Assembly (NCBI GenBank): GCA_047495785.1
Contig: JBLDXI010000055.1
Location: forward strand, 124,001-188,000
DNA length: 64,000 bases
From: Lepidodermella squamata
Taxonomy: Eukaryota; Gastrotricha
Direction of reading: 5' to 3'
In this document: positions 12,204-21,801 of the stretch, in pieces
How the letters are laid out: each line of letters begins with the position of its first letter
Position numbering within the stretch: the first letter of the stretch is position 1
Position numbers and translations under genes: made by a program
Notes under the pieces: model-generated
Databases searched by the model: none
What the model was told of the DNA's origin: nothing
The model's input: only the letters and a program-made list of their open reading frames with translations

Positions 12204-13352
12204 TTAGAAAATTTCTCCCCAATTGATTCCGGTCAATCGATAAATCAAAATATCTGGCATATCACTAGTAACAGCAAGAATAAGTTCATTCTCATCGTTA
12301 GATGGCATGAATTGAATAGAATTCGGGTCGAATTTCAACTTTTGACTAATCAACGGAGCCGCCGTGAACATCGGGTCTTGGCTCGTTGAACTACACCCGC
12401 CGCTCGGTTTCACTCCAAATACTCGAATTGCACGATCACAGCCGCCGGAAATTGTCGCCAAAAGCCGGCCATTAGGCGACCAGGCCACGTCGTAGACCGG
12501 GGTAGGGTCCGGAGTCCAAGTTATTGGCTCGGCAGTCTCCATTTGCCGCTCAGATTGAGCATCGCCTTGAACTCGTAGAACAGCCTCGAGTCCAAATTGC
12601 TTCTGTTGAGGTGTCAAACGCCATAGTCTGACCGACCCATCGGCACTAGCCGAGGCCAAACGGCCCGCACTATCGCTAGGGTCGAAAGCTAACGACCAAA
12701 CGGTTGAGGTGTGACCGGAGAGCGACTGGTCAGTGTTCCATTGACCGTCAGCTTCTCCGCGGTGGGTGCACACAACATCGTCATAGCCGCCAGAGGCTAA
12801 AATAGACGAGTCAACAGGGTGGAATACAACTGATTTCACGTCTTGCGAATGAGCTGAAGTCAACATTTCGGCGCATTCGAATGATGACTGCTCGTCTTCG
12901 TCACTTTCACGACTCCACAACCAAATGCTTCGATCACGTGAGCAACTCGCCAAAATTTCACCGTTCGGAGACCACGACAAGCTTTTAACCTCACTTTCGT
13001 GGCCTTCCAGTAACGCAAACTGCTCGAACTCGCCTGAATCTTCATCGCGTTTCCATACGCAAACAGTTGCGTCGAACCCGGCCGAAGCAAGGAACTGGCC
13101 ACAAGGTGACCAGGCGATAGTTCGAACCGTCCTGGTGTGAACGCCGTCTAATTTCTGCAAAATCTGCCACTTCTGCGAGCTCTCAGAACCTTTCGCAGGT
13201 TTACGCCACAGACAAACCGATCTATCGGTACCACATGTGGCTAGGATATTACCAGTCGGTGACCAACGCGCTTGCCATACAGTTTCATCATGCCCGCCCT
13301 GAAGTCGGTTAACTAATTCCAACTTTGGTGGCATCAAGTCGTGCATGACCAT
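12204..13352 (-). CDS. CIAO1: CIAO1-like WD40 protein of the cytosolic Fe-S assembly targeting complex
   Basis: A single intronless frame of 382 residues. Repeated GH...V..+.WSP.G..LAS...D..+.+W units form the seven-bladed WD40 propeller; stretches such as VRTIAWSPCG, FASAGFDATVCVWK-like and HTSTVWSLAFDPS match CIAO1 closely. The family works with CIAO2B and MMS19 to deliver 4Fe-4S clusters to cytosolic and nuclear apoproteins. Blade 6 holds an insertion (about 30 residues around QGDAQSERQM). The frame is open upstream to 13358 only through a GTG; the first ATG is 13352, and MPPKLELV six residues later is an alternative start. The stop of the POLR1D-like gene lies 2 nt before the ATG at 13352, so both are probably read from one primary transcript. 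Confidence 0.9.
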   Translation of the reverse strand: MVMHDLMPPKLELVNRLQGGHDETVWQARWSPTGNILATCGTDRSVCLWRKPAKGSESSQKWQILQKLDGVHTRTVRTIAWSPCGQFLASAGFDATVCVWKRDEDSGEFEQFALLEGHESEVKSLSWSPNGEILASCSRDRSIWLWSRESDEDEQSSFECAEMLTSAHSQDVKSVVFHPVDSSILASGGYDDVVCTHRGEADGQWNTDQSLSGHTSTVWSLAFDPSDSAGRLASASADGSVRLWRLTPQQKQFGLEAVLRVQGDAQSERQMETAEPITWTPDPTPVYDVAWSPNGRLLATISGGCDRAIRVFGVKPSGGCSSTSQDPMFTAAPLISQKLKFDPNSIQFMPSNDENELILAVTSDMPDILIYRLTGINWGEIF

Positions 13353-13354
13353 AT

Positions 13355-13766
13355 TCACTTTTTACTGCTGCTAGATTCTTCTGATTTCTTACTGCTTCGA
13401 TCGTCTGGTCTCGGTCGTTTCGATGAATCAAGCCGTTTGCGTTGATCAAACAAAACGGAATTGAGCTGATTACGTAAAAATCGACTATTTGGCTTGCCAA
13501 TCTTGGGCTTTAACCAACCTTAACAGAGGAAAAATAAGAGGACAGTAAGATAACAGAGGTTTGAACAGACCTGTTGCACCACTTGAGCTAGCTCGGTCTG
13601 AGGCTCGTTTAGTTTCTCTCAACAATGCTTCAACAGCGGCAGCTTCGATATCTTTACTTGCTGCACTGTTCGAACTCGTTAACTTTTCCCTCTCTTCCTT
13701 TGAAGACCGTTTTTCGTTTGTATCCTCCTTTTTCTTTGGTGATTCAGGTGAACTACTTTGTTGCAT
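13355..13766 (-). CDS. POLR1D isoform-2-like small protein
   Basis: Two exons (13766-13571 and 13518-13355), phase 1, give 119 residues. The join restores a reading frame that differs from the long open frame through the intron, and yields EAAAVEALLRETKRA..RA...GATGWLKPKIGKPNSRFLRNQLN. That pattern (acidic helix, KR..RA, GW.K......N.RFL...L) matches the short alternative protein encoded at vertebrate POLR1D, which is distinct from the polymerase subunit; its function is not established. The rest is Ser/Lys-rich. A GTAG acceptor sits 4 nt before the ATG. The stop codon TGA is followed by AT and then the CIAO1 ATG. Piwi ends 264 nt upstream on the same strand, so a four-gene unit is possible. 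Confidence 0.72.
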
Positions 13767-14030
13767 AAACCCTACGAAGAAGCAGAAAAAAAATAAAACT
13801 GCTGGTTTTTTTAATACGTGGTCCAATCAGTTGTTAACAAATAAAATTTCGTCATTGGGCCAAAACAGTAAATGAGATACAATTGCACAAATATATTATG
13901 GCTCTGATCTACAATACCAATGCAAGTAAAACAATCGGCATATCGTGCTGATATAAAATGGTTAATAACAACCCTGGCAAGATTAATAGCAAGTTAAATA
14001 TAAAATTCGAAAGGAATCGCAAAAAGAGCT

Positions 14031-16941
14031 CTAAAGATAAAAAAGCTTGTCCATTAAATTAGCATGCGGCTCGGTTTTCAAAACCTGTCCAACCATTGCG
14101 GCAAGTCTGTCGGCGTACACAACTGGAGCTGGCGATCGAACTGTCGACGGGTTGTTGTAATACTAAAAGGCCAAAATTAGGCATGATGAAATATAAACAG
14201 AAACAAGTTATTACCATGTGGGTCAGTTTCCAAGTCAAACGTTGCAGCTGGGTGCCAGAATAATTCATTGAATTTTCGATGACAACATAATGTGTTGGTG
14301 TTATTGTGCCTTGTTTCACAGTTTGGGAAGCCAGGTAAAAATCCGTGTGGTATCGATGACCGATTACTTGATCAACAGCTAATCCAGGAGGCGGATTTTC
14401 ATGGCCCCCTGAATTGCGACTGGCCAGCAGTCGAACTCCGATTCGTTTCACGCAAATCACAAAGCCGATTTTCGGGTCATATCCGTCCTGAATTCCGCGG
14501 ACACATTCACGAAGCTGAACCAGCTCAAACTCTTTAGACACTCGAAACTGACTTGATGATAGGCCATCGCGATAAACCATGATTTTAGCGGGTAACACAC
14601 CGTTGGTTTGACGATAAGCCGTCAGCAGTTTTGCCATAGCCAACGTAATTCCATGAGCAGCTTCTTCGCCCGGCTTTTGAGGGCAGGCGACGTTGTAATA
14701 ACGCGTCGATTCGTCGTTCAAAGATCCGACGATTGCAACCCAAGATGGATTTTTACGACCCGGGTCGTGGTAAACATCCAATCCCACGTACATCACTCCT
14801 TCAGAGGGCATTCTCACGCCCCATAGTTGACCGCCCATTTTCGCCTGCATTTGCAGAAAAATGCGGTGGCAAACTGAACTGATCTTTCTTTCGTTTCTCA
14901 GCGTATTACTAATAATGACCTGAGAAGGAACTCCAAATGCATTGCATTCCTTTTTTGCCGCGATGTAGTGATCGTCGGAACGGGAGCCTAAAACGATGAC
15001 CAACATCGATTTCTTCGGATTCATATTGCAAACGGATCGAATTGCTTGAACAACGTCCGTCGCTCGATTTGACGCGACTCTGATTTCTTGAGGCTCGCCG
15101 TACTCTAACTTTAGGTAAGTACCGGTCGAGCGAATTTTGCCGATGAATTCTCGAGCCTCTCTTTGAGCGTTAGGGGAATAGATAACAGCCCAGTTCGAAA
15201 CCGAGACCGGTTGCAAAGGTCGTGCTCTCCTGATCACCTCGGAAAAATCTCCAGGCCGGTAATCTTCACTTTCGATTTTCTCACCCGTGAAGATTGGTTC
15301 TGGCTTGTAAAGAAAGCCATCCACCTTAACAAGCTCCGTGGAAAAACTCAGATGCCAGTTGGACAATATCTCGCGACATTTTGGGTTGTTTCTGACGGCT
15401 AGAACAAAATTCTGAATTTCAGCCACGCGTTTGACTAATAAAAATAAAAATATCATTCATATAAAATCGAAAATATATATTCATCCAACTCACTAGGGGT
15501 CGGTCGGGTGTACTCTCCAACATTTCTCATCAGTGTATAATCAGCGCGCTGACTTTCGGATAAACCAGTCATATGACATAACTCGGGAATAAGCATAACA
15601 GTTTTCGGCTTGACAATCCCTGCAGCAGTTTTCACACTGTTCCACTTCTTTCCCTTCACGTTGCTTACCAAAAGAGGTTGATGGAAATCGTTGATCTGCA
15701 ATCCAAGGCTGCGATAGTAATCAACAAAGGAGATCGACGAACCATCACTACGCTCAAATGTGGACATAGGATTCAAATCCCACGCAATATCCTCCACTTT
15801 GTAAACTTTGCTGTTGTATCTTGTTGAGACGACCATATTGAGCACTGCTCGGAGCATTTCATCTTTCTTGTTGAGAGTTCTTGAATCTTTCTGAATCCGA
15901 TGAAACAAGTCCCAAACAGTATCAGACCGCAATACGTGACTGCATACATCCAACTCAACAATCAGAGATCCATCTTGAGCGCGTTTGCACGACGTCGCCA
16001 ACCCCGGCCAAACTTCCAGCTGCTCAGCTTTTAAATCATTCCGGGCTAAAGGGTTATAGTAATGGCTATCTCGGCCCACTTTGACCCATCCTAGGGCGTC
16101 CATAAGCCCTTTAATGATTCGATTGAAGAAAAATGGCATGTTACCGATGCCAATTACGTTGGTAAAACGAACAGAAACAGCAACAGGTACTCCAGAGCAT
16201 GGGTTCATAACCCGAATGCACTTTGCATCGGCTTTGTGAGGCAAAATCAAGACATGGCCTCCGTCAAAATCGAATATTTTTCCAATGGCATCAGCAACAG
16301 TTGGAAGCCGCATGATTTGTTTCCGAAGGAAGAATGTCTCGACTACGTTATAAAAGTCACGAAAGTTTATCAGTCATTTATAGATGCTAAAAAACTAACG
16401 CTCTGGCTCAAAAATAACATGGTGCTGGTATAGTCCACCATCAGGAAGGTCGCATTTCACCCGAAGATAATTCAGCTCAGTAGCGAATAAATCATTATTC
16501 TTGGTCTTGGATGCAAACTTTTTGCTGACAGCTTTGTCTTCACTTTCATCAGCTTTGATCTGCAGCACAGATTATGTCATTTGATGAAAAGTTCAATTGA
16601 TCACAAAAATACCTTGATATCCGGCACGATAGCGGTAGACGCCTTATTTGGAGAGGCCTTTGAAATTTCTGTAAGCGGAGCCCTAGAAACTGACGGATTA
16701 GAGATATCTCCGATTGATCCAACGGGATCTAATGTTTGAGAATTCTGAGCGTCTGACCTGACATCATAATTATCACTGCTGAGAAAATTGCACCTCCCCA
16801 GATTCAAGTCGAACTTACGTTCTCATTCGGGAAAGGCGTTCAACCAATAGAGCAGCGCGGCCGCGAGCCTATAAAAAACTCATTAAAGGAAAAAAAGACA
16901 GGAAAAGCACAAACTCTAGGGGCCGGTGCCGATTCACTCAT
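14031..16941 (-). CDS. piwi: PIWI-clade Argonaute
   Basis: Seven exons (16941-16915, 16868-16819, 16778-16613, 16559-16400, 16342-15494, 15434-14215, 14162-14031) keep one frame and give 867 residues. The N-terminus MSESAPAPRARGRA has the RG-type sequence that Tudor proteins bind after arginine methylation in Piwis. The PAZ region reads VEDIAWDLNPMSTF...SFVDYY. The PIWI domain has the slicer set: D in YVGLDVYHD, D in VYRDGLSSSQ, H in GTITPTHYVV. It ends LFYL, as Piwi proteins do. THYVV and the LFYL end separate it from the AGO clade. The expected role is piRNA-guided transposon silencing in the germ line. Exons 1 and 2 are very short and rest on frame and splice sites only; exon 3 has a CAGCAG tandem acceptor giving an in-frame one-residue choice. 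Confidence 0.9.
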
Positions 16942-18666
16942 GATTAGGTGCACAGGCTATGCGTTTATCAGGGCCACCAAAGAATAACGAGGGCCCTTTG
17001 GCTGCAAGAAGACTACTGTAAGACGACCGCAGCTACATGTCGGGCCGCGAAAACTTCAAAAAATTCCATTTTACATGCAGAAAAATATCAATCAACCTTA
17101 CTCTGAAAAGCTAATAAACATTTTTAACTGGTGATTTTTGTTTCAGTATTGAATTTTGTGTAAACTTGACCTTGACGGATTTTTTGGCGCGCGCCGATGA
17201 GCATTGCTGAGATACGGCGCGCGCGATGGAAGCCCGGCATTAGTAGCTGGGTTCTATTTCAGTGAACTGCGCATTGCGCCTTGCGCCCGTCATTAGAGCC
17301 AAAGAATTCGCCTCACTATCCTAAAGCCTTAATAGCCTCTTCTTGAGGTTAGTGGTGAATTGCGAAATTGGGAGCCTAAAATTTTGCGATTTTGCATTTC
17401 GCTTAGTAAACTTTGCTCCCAAAAACTCTTTACTTCTTTAATTGCCCTACTTTCCTGTCCGGTAACGTTTGTTCTTTGTTCTTTGACATTTCTGCTCAAA
17501 TGTGAGCATGACAGCTGACAGCTGCGTTTATTCAGCTGGTTGCTCAGTACGCTTTTTTAAAGGTCGCACGATTACTTTCGGAATGTTAACCCGTTTTCAT
17601 CTTACAACTTACACAACAGTTTTTGTGAAATCTGTGTAATTATGTGTATTTATGCGTTGAATTTTCTCAAGAGAGTCTTGTATCCCATTGGAATTTACTA
17701 TTCATCATTCATTCCGAATCGTTCCGAAGACGGGAGACGAGCTATTTTGGTTTTCCAACCGCAATAATCCATTAGAGTAAGGTTACATAATCTGCATAAA
17801 AAATTTCCAATTTTTCAAACGCTTGTCATTTCATAACCGGGCTCATATTTTGACCATGAACCATAAACAGTCAGAACCCATTCCAGTAAGCTCACAAAAT
17901 CTCATGAGCCAATTTCTCAGAAGTGAAGCTATTATGCAGATTTACAGCACCCTCGAGCGATTTTAAATTTTTCCCTTTTTTGACTTTTAGCAACGATTGC
18001 TCCCTAACGGTGAGGAATTGGCTCATGAGATTTTGTGAGCTTACTGGAATGGATTCTGACTGTTTATGGTCAAAATATGAGCCTGGAGAACCTCATGGCT
18101 ATGAAATGACAAGCGTTTGAAATAAGTGGAATTTTTTATGCAGATTTAGGTAACCTTACTCTATATCTCATTAGCTTCATCCCTATCGCGAGAATTTATC
18201 GCGGAAGAAATCAGACCCAAACGCCTAAATCGAGGCGTTAGCACTGAGTGTTACTTTCTCAACTGCCAATCCTGTGCGTCTTTTAGTACTGCATTACTTT
18301 GCAAACTGTGACAGTGTCGTCACCAAGAAGTGAACAGGCGTGCAGGACGAGTTGCGGGGAGGCTATTCCTAGATCCTTAATCCTAGGCCTTATTGCTTCA
18401 ATTATCGCCCTTAGCAATGAACCACAGTCGTAAAAGCTTGTTGACAGAAGTACCGTCAATCCCCAACAATACTGTCACTGCCAGGCATAATGAGGGATTG
18501 TGTTAACCTGCATAAATCAGAGAATTTAAGTATCTGCTGCCACAATTTGCAGGGTACCTTATATGGAATGTCAGCGTGCATGCGGAAATATCATTAAATC
18601 ATTGAACTTCTAGATATATATTATATATATATGTTATAGATATTTTATTTATAAATTTAAGACAGC
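16942..18666. other. intergenic, with one foldback element
   Basis: 1.7 kb between the divergent Piwi (-) and reductase (+) genes, so it must hold both promoters. It contains the foldback element at 17775-18161 and a GC-rich GGCGCGC stretch near 17188-17224. The 65-residue frame at 17923-18120 lies inside the foldback element and is not a gene. Confidence 0.5.
17775..18161. mobile_element. 387-bp foldback (MITE-like) element with TA flanks
   Basis: The left arm 17775-17921 and right arm 18012-18161 are reverse complements over about 150 nt, including the ends GAGTAAGGTTAC and GTAACCTTACTC; they differ by scattered substitutions and an indel of about 17 nt. A TA flanks each side (17773-17774 and 18162-18163), as expected for a Tc1/mariner-type target site duplication. 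The 90-nt loop has no coding capacity. The long arms suggest a non-autonomous element that would fold into a hairpin RNA if transcribed. Confidence 0.75.
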
Positions 18667-19716
18667 ATGATGGATATTATGGATATTAGGACGAAAATTC
18701 CTTACTATATCGGCCTCGCATACTTGAGTGTGACCACATTGCGATTTCTCTTCAGGTTGTTGAAGAATTTCAGGGGACATTTCTTCAAATCATCGATTGA
18801 TTTGAAGTCACTAGGAAGTTGGGCTGTGATCACAGGCGCTACTGATGGCATAGGAAAAGTAGTTGTATGATTATTTTAATCCTTTGAGTTATTCAATTTA
18901 TCTACAGGCTTATGCTGAAGAGCTTGCCAGACTTGGGATCGATATATTTTTAATAAGCCGGTCCGAGGACAAGCTGAAGCAGGTTGCTTCAGAGATCGAG
19001 ACGAAATATGGAGTTCGAGTTAAATGGCTCGCGGCTGATTTTACTTCCCCTAATATTTATAACAGAATTACCGAGGAACTGCGGGACATTGAAATCGGGA
19101 TCTTGGTCAATAATGTTGGGATGGGCTATGATCATCCCGAATATTTCCAGCAATTACCGCCAGATTTTATCGTGAAAATCCTTAACGTTAACGTGCTTTC
19201 TGTCTCAATGATGAGCCGTACGTCGCTTTAATAAGAAATGCGAATTGTGAATAAGTAGCGTATTCTCTTGCAGGAATAGTTATTCCTATCATGGCGAACA
19301 GAAGGAAAGGTCTGATCATCAACATATCATCCGGCTCGAGCGTCATTCCTGCCCCTCTCCTCAACATTTACGCTGCAACGAAGGCCTTCGTCAACACGCT
19401 GTCCGAAGCACTTGCTATTGAGTGCAAAAGCAAGGGTATTATCGTTCAAAATGTCATTCCATTCTTTGTGGCTACTAAATTGTCGAAAATTCGATCAACG
19501 TCTTTCTTCATTCCATCTCCGTCCCACTACGTCCGGGAAACCCTTCGTACAGTTGGTCATTTGGATGCGACTCATGGTGTTATTGCACACGAGCTGAAGG
19601 GATTTATTCTATCCATTTTGCCGCGCTCCCTGGCTGCCCGCGTTGTGATGTATCTGATGGCTAGCGTTCGCTCCAAGAATTTAAGGAAAAAGGAACTTGC
19701 GGCCAAAAAAGATTAA
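18667..19716 (+). CDS. HSD17B12/let-767-type very-long-chain 3-oxoacyl-CoA or steroid reductase (A)
   Basis: Three exons, 18667-18858, 18908-19217 and 19274-19716, give 314 residues, the usual length of the family. An N-terminal membrane segment (IGLAYLSVTTLRFLF) precedes the SDR fold: TGATDGIGKAYA (NADP binding), NNVG, then NISSGSS and YAATK, the Ser-Tyr-Lys catalytic set. The tail is basic (KNLRKKELAAKKD). Enzymes of this group reduce 3-ketoacyl-CoA in fatty acid elongation at the ER or act on steroids; the substrate cannot be told from sequence. Exon lengths (192/310/443) match the gene at 55484-56531 (180/310/443), so they are recent paralogues although on opposite strands 36 kb apart. 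Confidence 0.9.
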
Positions 19717-20017
19717 TTGAAAAAGCTACCATTTATAACGGTGGTAATTGACTCGCCTTATTAACTCTTTTGAAACGCTACTTCGAAAGCTTTCATGTTA
19801 ATATTTGCCAATATTCAAATGATATATGCCATCACTGCCGTGTTTCATGTTTCATATGCAAGCTTTCTCTATTTCAACGAATATTACGTTCACTACTTCC
19901 GTTCGGTTCTCGAATCTTGAATCTTTTTGAATAGTATGGCTTTTGGATCGGGTAAAGGGTTGATTCTATGCTAATTTTCTCTAGGTCTTTCTAATTTCTG
20001 AATTTTAAGTTGCAAGT
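19717..20017. other. spacer before SOD
   Basis: 301 nt, AT-rich. An acceptor-like TTTTAAG about 10 nt before the SOD start is the only feature seen. Confidence 0.5.
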
Positions 20018-20650
20018 ATGGCTCTTAAGGCTGTTTGCGCTCTGCGTGGCGATGGTGCCGTTAAAGGTGTCGTTTATTTCACTCAAGAGGTTAGTCATTT
20101 GAGGATTAGTGTTACCAATATTAATTCGAGTTATATTTTATACAGAAACCCGACGGACCGACCAAGCTCATTGGCGAAATCAGCGGTCTTGCCCCTGGCA
20201 AGCACGGCTTCCACGTGCACGAGTTCGGAGACAACACTCAAGGATGCACTTCGGCCGGTGCCCACTACAATCCTCATGGCAAGACCCACGCCGGTCCCAA
20301 TGATGAAAACCGGTAAATAGGCGCATATTTATTTGTGTTGTTTTTAGTTGATCAATTTTTAGCCACGTCGGCGATCTTGGCAATGTAGAAGCTAACGATA
20401 AGGGTATTGCTACTATCGATATCACCGACAATTTGATCACCCTCAATGGACCACTCTCAGTCATTGGCCGCACCATGGTGGTAAGTGGTACTAAGGAATT
20501 GATTCTGGCCAAAAATAATTTGTTAATCTTCTGCAGATTCACGAGAAGGAAGATGATTTGGGTCGCGGCGGTAACGAGGAATCGCTGAAGACCGGAAACG
20601 CCGGCCCCAGGGCTGCTTGCGGTGTCATTGGTATCGCTAAATCTGGTTGA
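20018..20650 (+). CDS. sod-1: Cu/Zn superoxide dismutase
   Basis: Four exons, 20018-20089, 20146-20312, 20363-20480 and 20537-20650, give 156 residues, typical for cytosolic SOD1. Seen: the copper ligands in GFHVHEFGD and the bridging histidine in [12 protein letters not shown], the zinc ligands in that loop and in HVGDLGN, the [12 protein letters not shown] electrostatic loop, the disulfide pair (GCTSAG and AACGVIG). There is no signal peptide, so it is the intracellular form that converts superoxide to hydrogen peroxide. Codon use looks more GC-ending than its neighbours, as expected of a highly expressed gene. AATAAA is at 20911-20916. Confidence 0.97.
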
Positions 20651-21801
20651 AAAGCTGCCGACTGCCACACACCAAAGCCTGAACAGAAAACTTGAATGAC
20701 GTTGGCTTAATCGTTATGTCATAATATTTACGTTGGCGCATGATTTTTAGAAAAATTATTGTTTATCAGTTGTGATTCATCAGTGATTGTAGCTTCTTGG
20801 TGATTCCTTCACCTAAAATGTAGCTTACTCCGCTAATTAACGGTACTCAAACGTGATTGCACTTAGTGAAACGATCATTTTTCGGTGAATTTTAAACCGT
20901 TAGTAAGCACAATAAAATATTCTATATGATGCAGTTGATTGATATTTTATTTTCATCTGACCTCAGTTTTTGCTGCGGCGAGACGGTAAGAGGCGCGGTT
21001 CGATTATCAGGAAAGAGTGTACATGCGCGTTATTGATGAGCGCGCTATCTGCGCAATCGCTGCTGATATCGGCTACGAATTTCGACCTGATCTGAGATTG
21101 CGAAAAGTGGGTCAGATTTTAAAAAAAATTGAGGGGCAAAGTAATAAACATCGAGCTTTTATTCGATTTTCACCAATTTATGTACGAAACAGCTATTTTT
21201 TATACAAATGGCGGCCGTATTGCCACGAATAAGGAACTCAAATGACGCAAATACAGATTTAATAAACTTTAAAATTCCATCTGGTAAAATTGCACATTTA
21301 TCGCGGAAGAGCGTCGTGTATACAGTATTTGAGTAGTAATCCGAACTAATAAATAGGCGAAATATGATGACACAAGCGGTATATCAGGTAGAAAGGAAAT
21401 ATTTTACTTATAAGTATTTAATTATTGAGATATCTTTTTGGCGCTTAAAAGGTCAAATATTATCGTATACAAGGTTTTATCTCTACAAAATTTTGGATTC
21501 GTAATTCATTTGAGCTTGACAAGTCGAACTGCACATTGGTCCACTAGATCAACTCGATCGTGTACGCACGGTAATACCGGAAGAAAACCGCATAGCTAGG
21601 CGTTAAATTTACTAGACAAGGCGAAGACGCGAAGTAATATAGAATGCTACGAGTCGGCAGGGTAAAAAAGTTCACAAAATTATTTTGCGGTGATAAAGAT
21701 TAAACATCATATGATTTCAGTAGCGGTAAAAACATTCGAATAGACGCGGTATTTGATAGCAGATGAACCGAGAAGGAAGAGTCGACTGCGAAGACAGCTC
21801 A
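20651..21801. other. convergent spacer
   Basis: 1.15 kb between the 3' ends of SOD (+) and the sushi protein (-). It includes the SOD poly(A) signal at 20911. The open frame 21017-21232 (71 residues) is not supported by anything else. Confidence 0.5.
20911..20916 (+). terminator. AATAAA poly(A) signal of SOD
   Basis: Hexamer 261 nt after the SOD stop codon, the only canonical signal in the 3' region read. Confidence 0.5.

Noticed and set aside
13485-13826. The 113-residue uninterrupted frame as the POLR1D-like protein
   Set aside because: Its second half reads through an intron; splicing at 13570/13519 gives the conserved GWLKP...NSRFL frame instead.
15453-15500. Two separate Argonaute genes, because two long frames overlap here
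   Set aside because: A GTGAGT donor and TTATTAG acceptor join them in frame between the PAZ and PIWI regions.
20180-20668. 162-residue frame antisense to SOD
   Set aside because: A mirror of well-conserved SOD exons and introns; no independent support.
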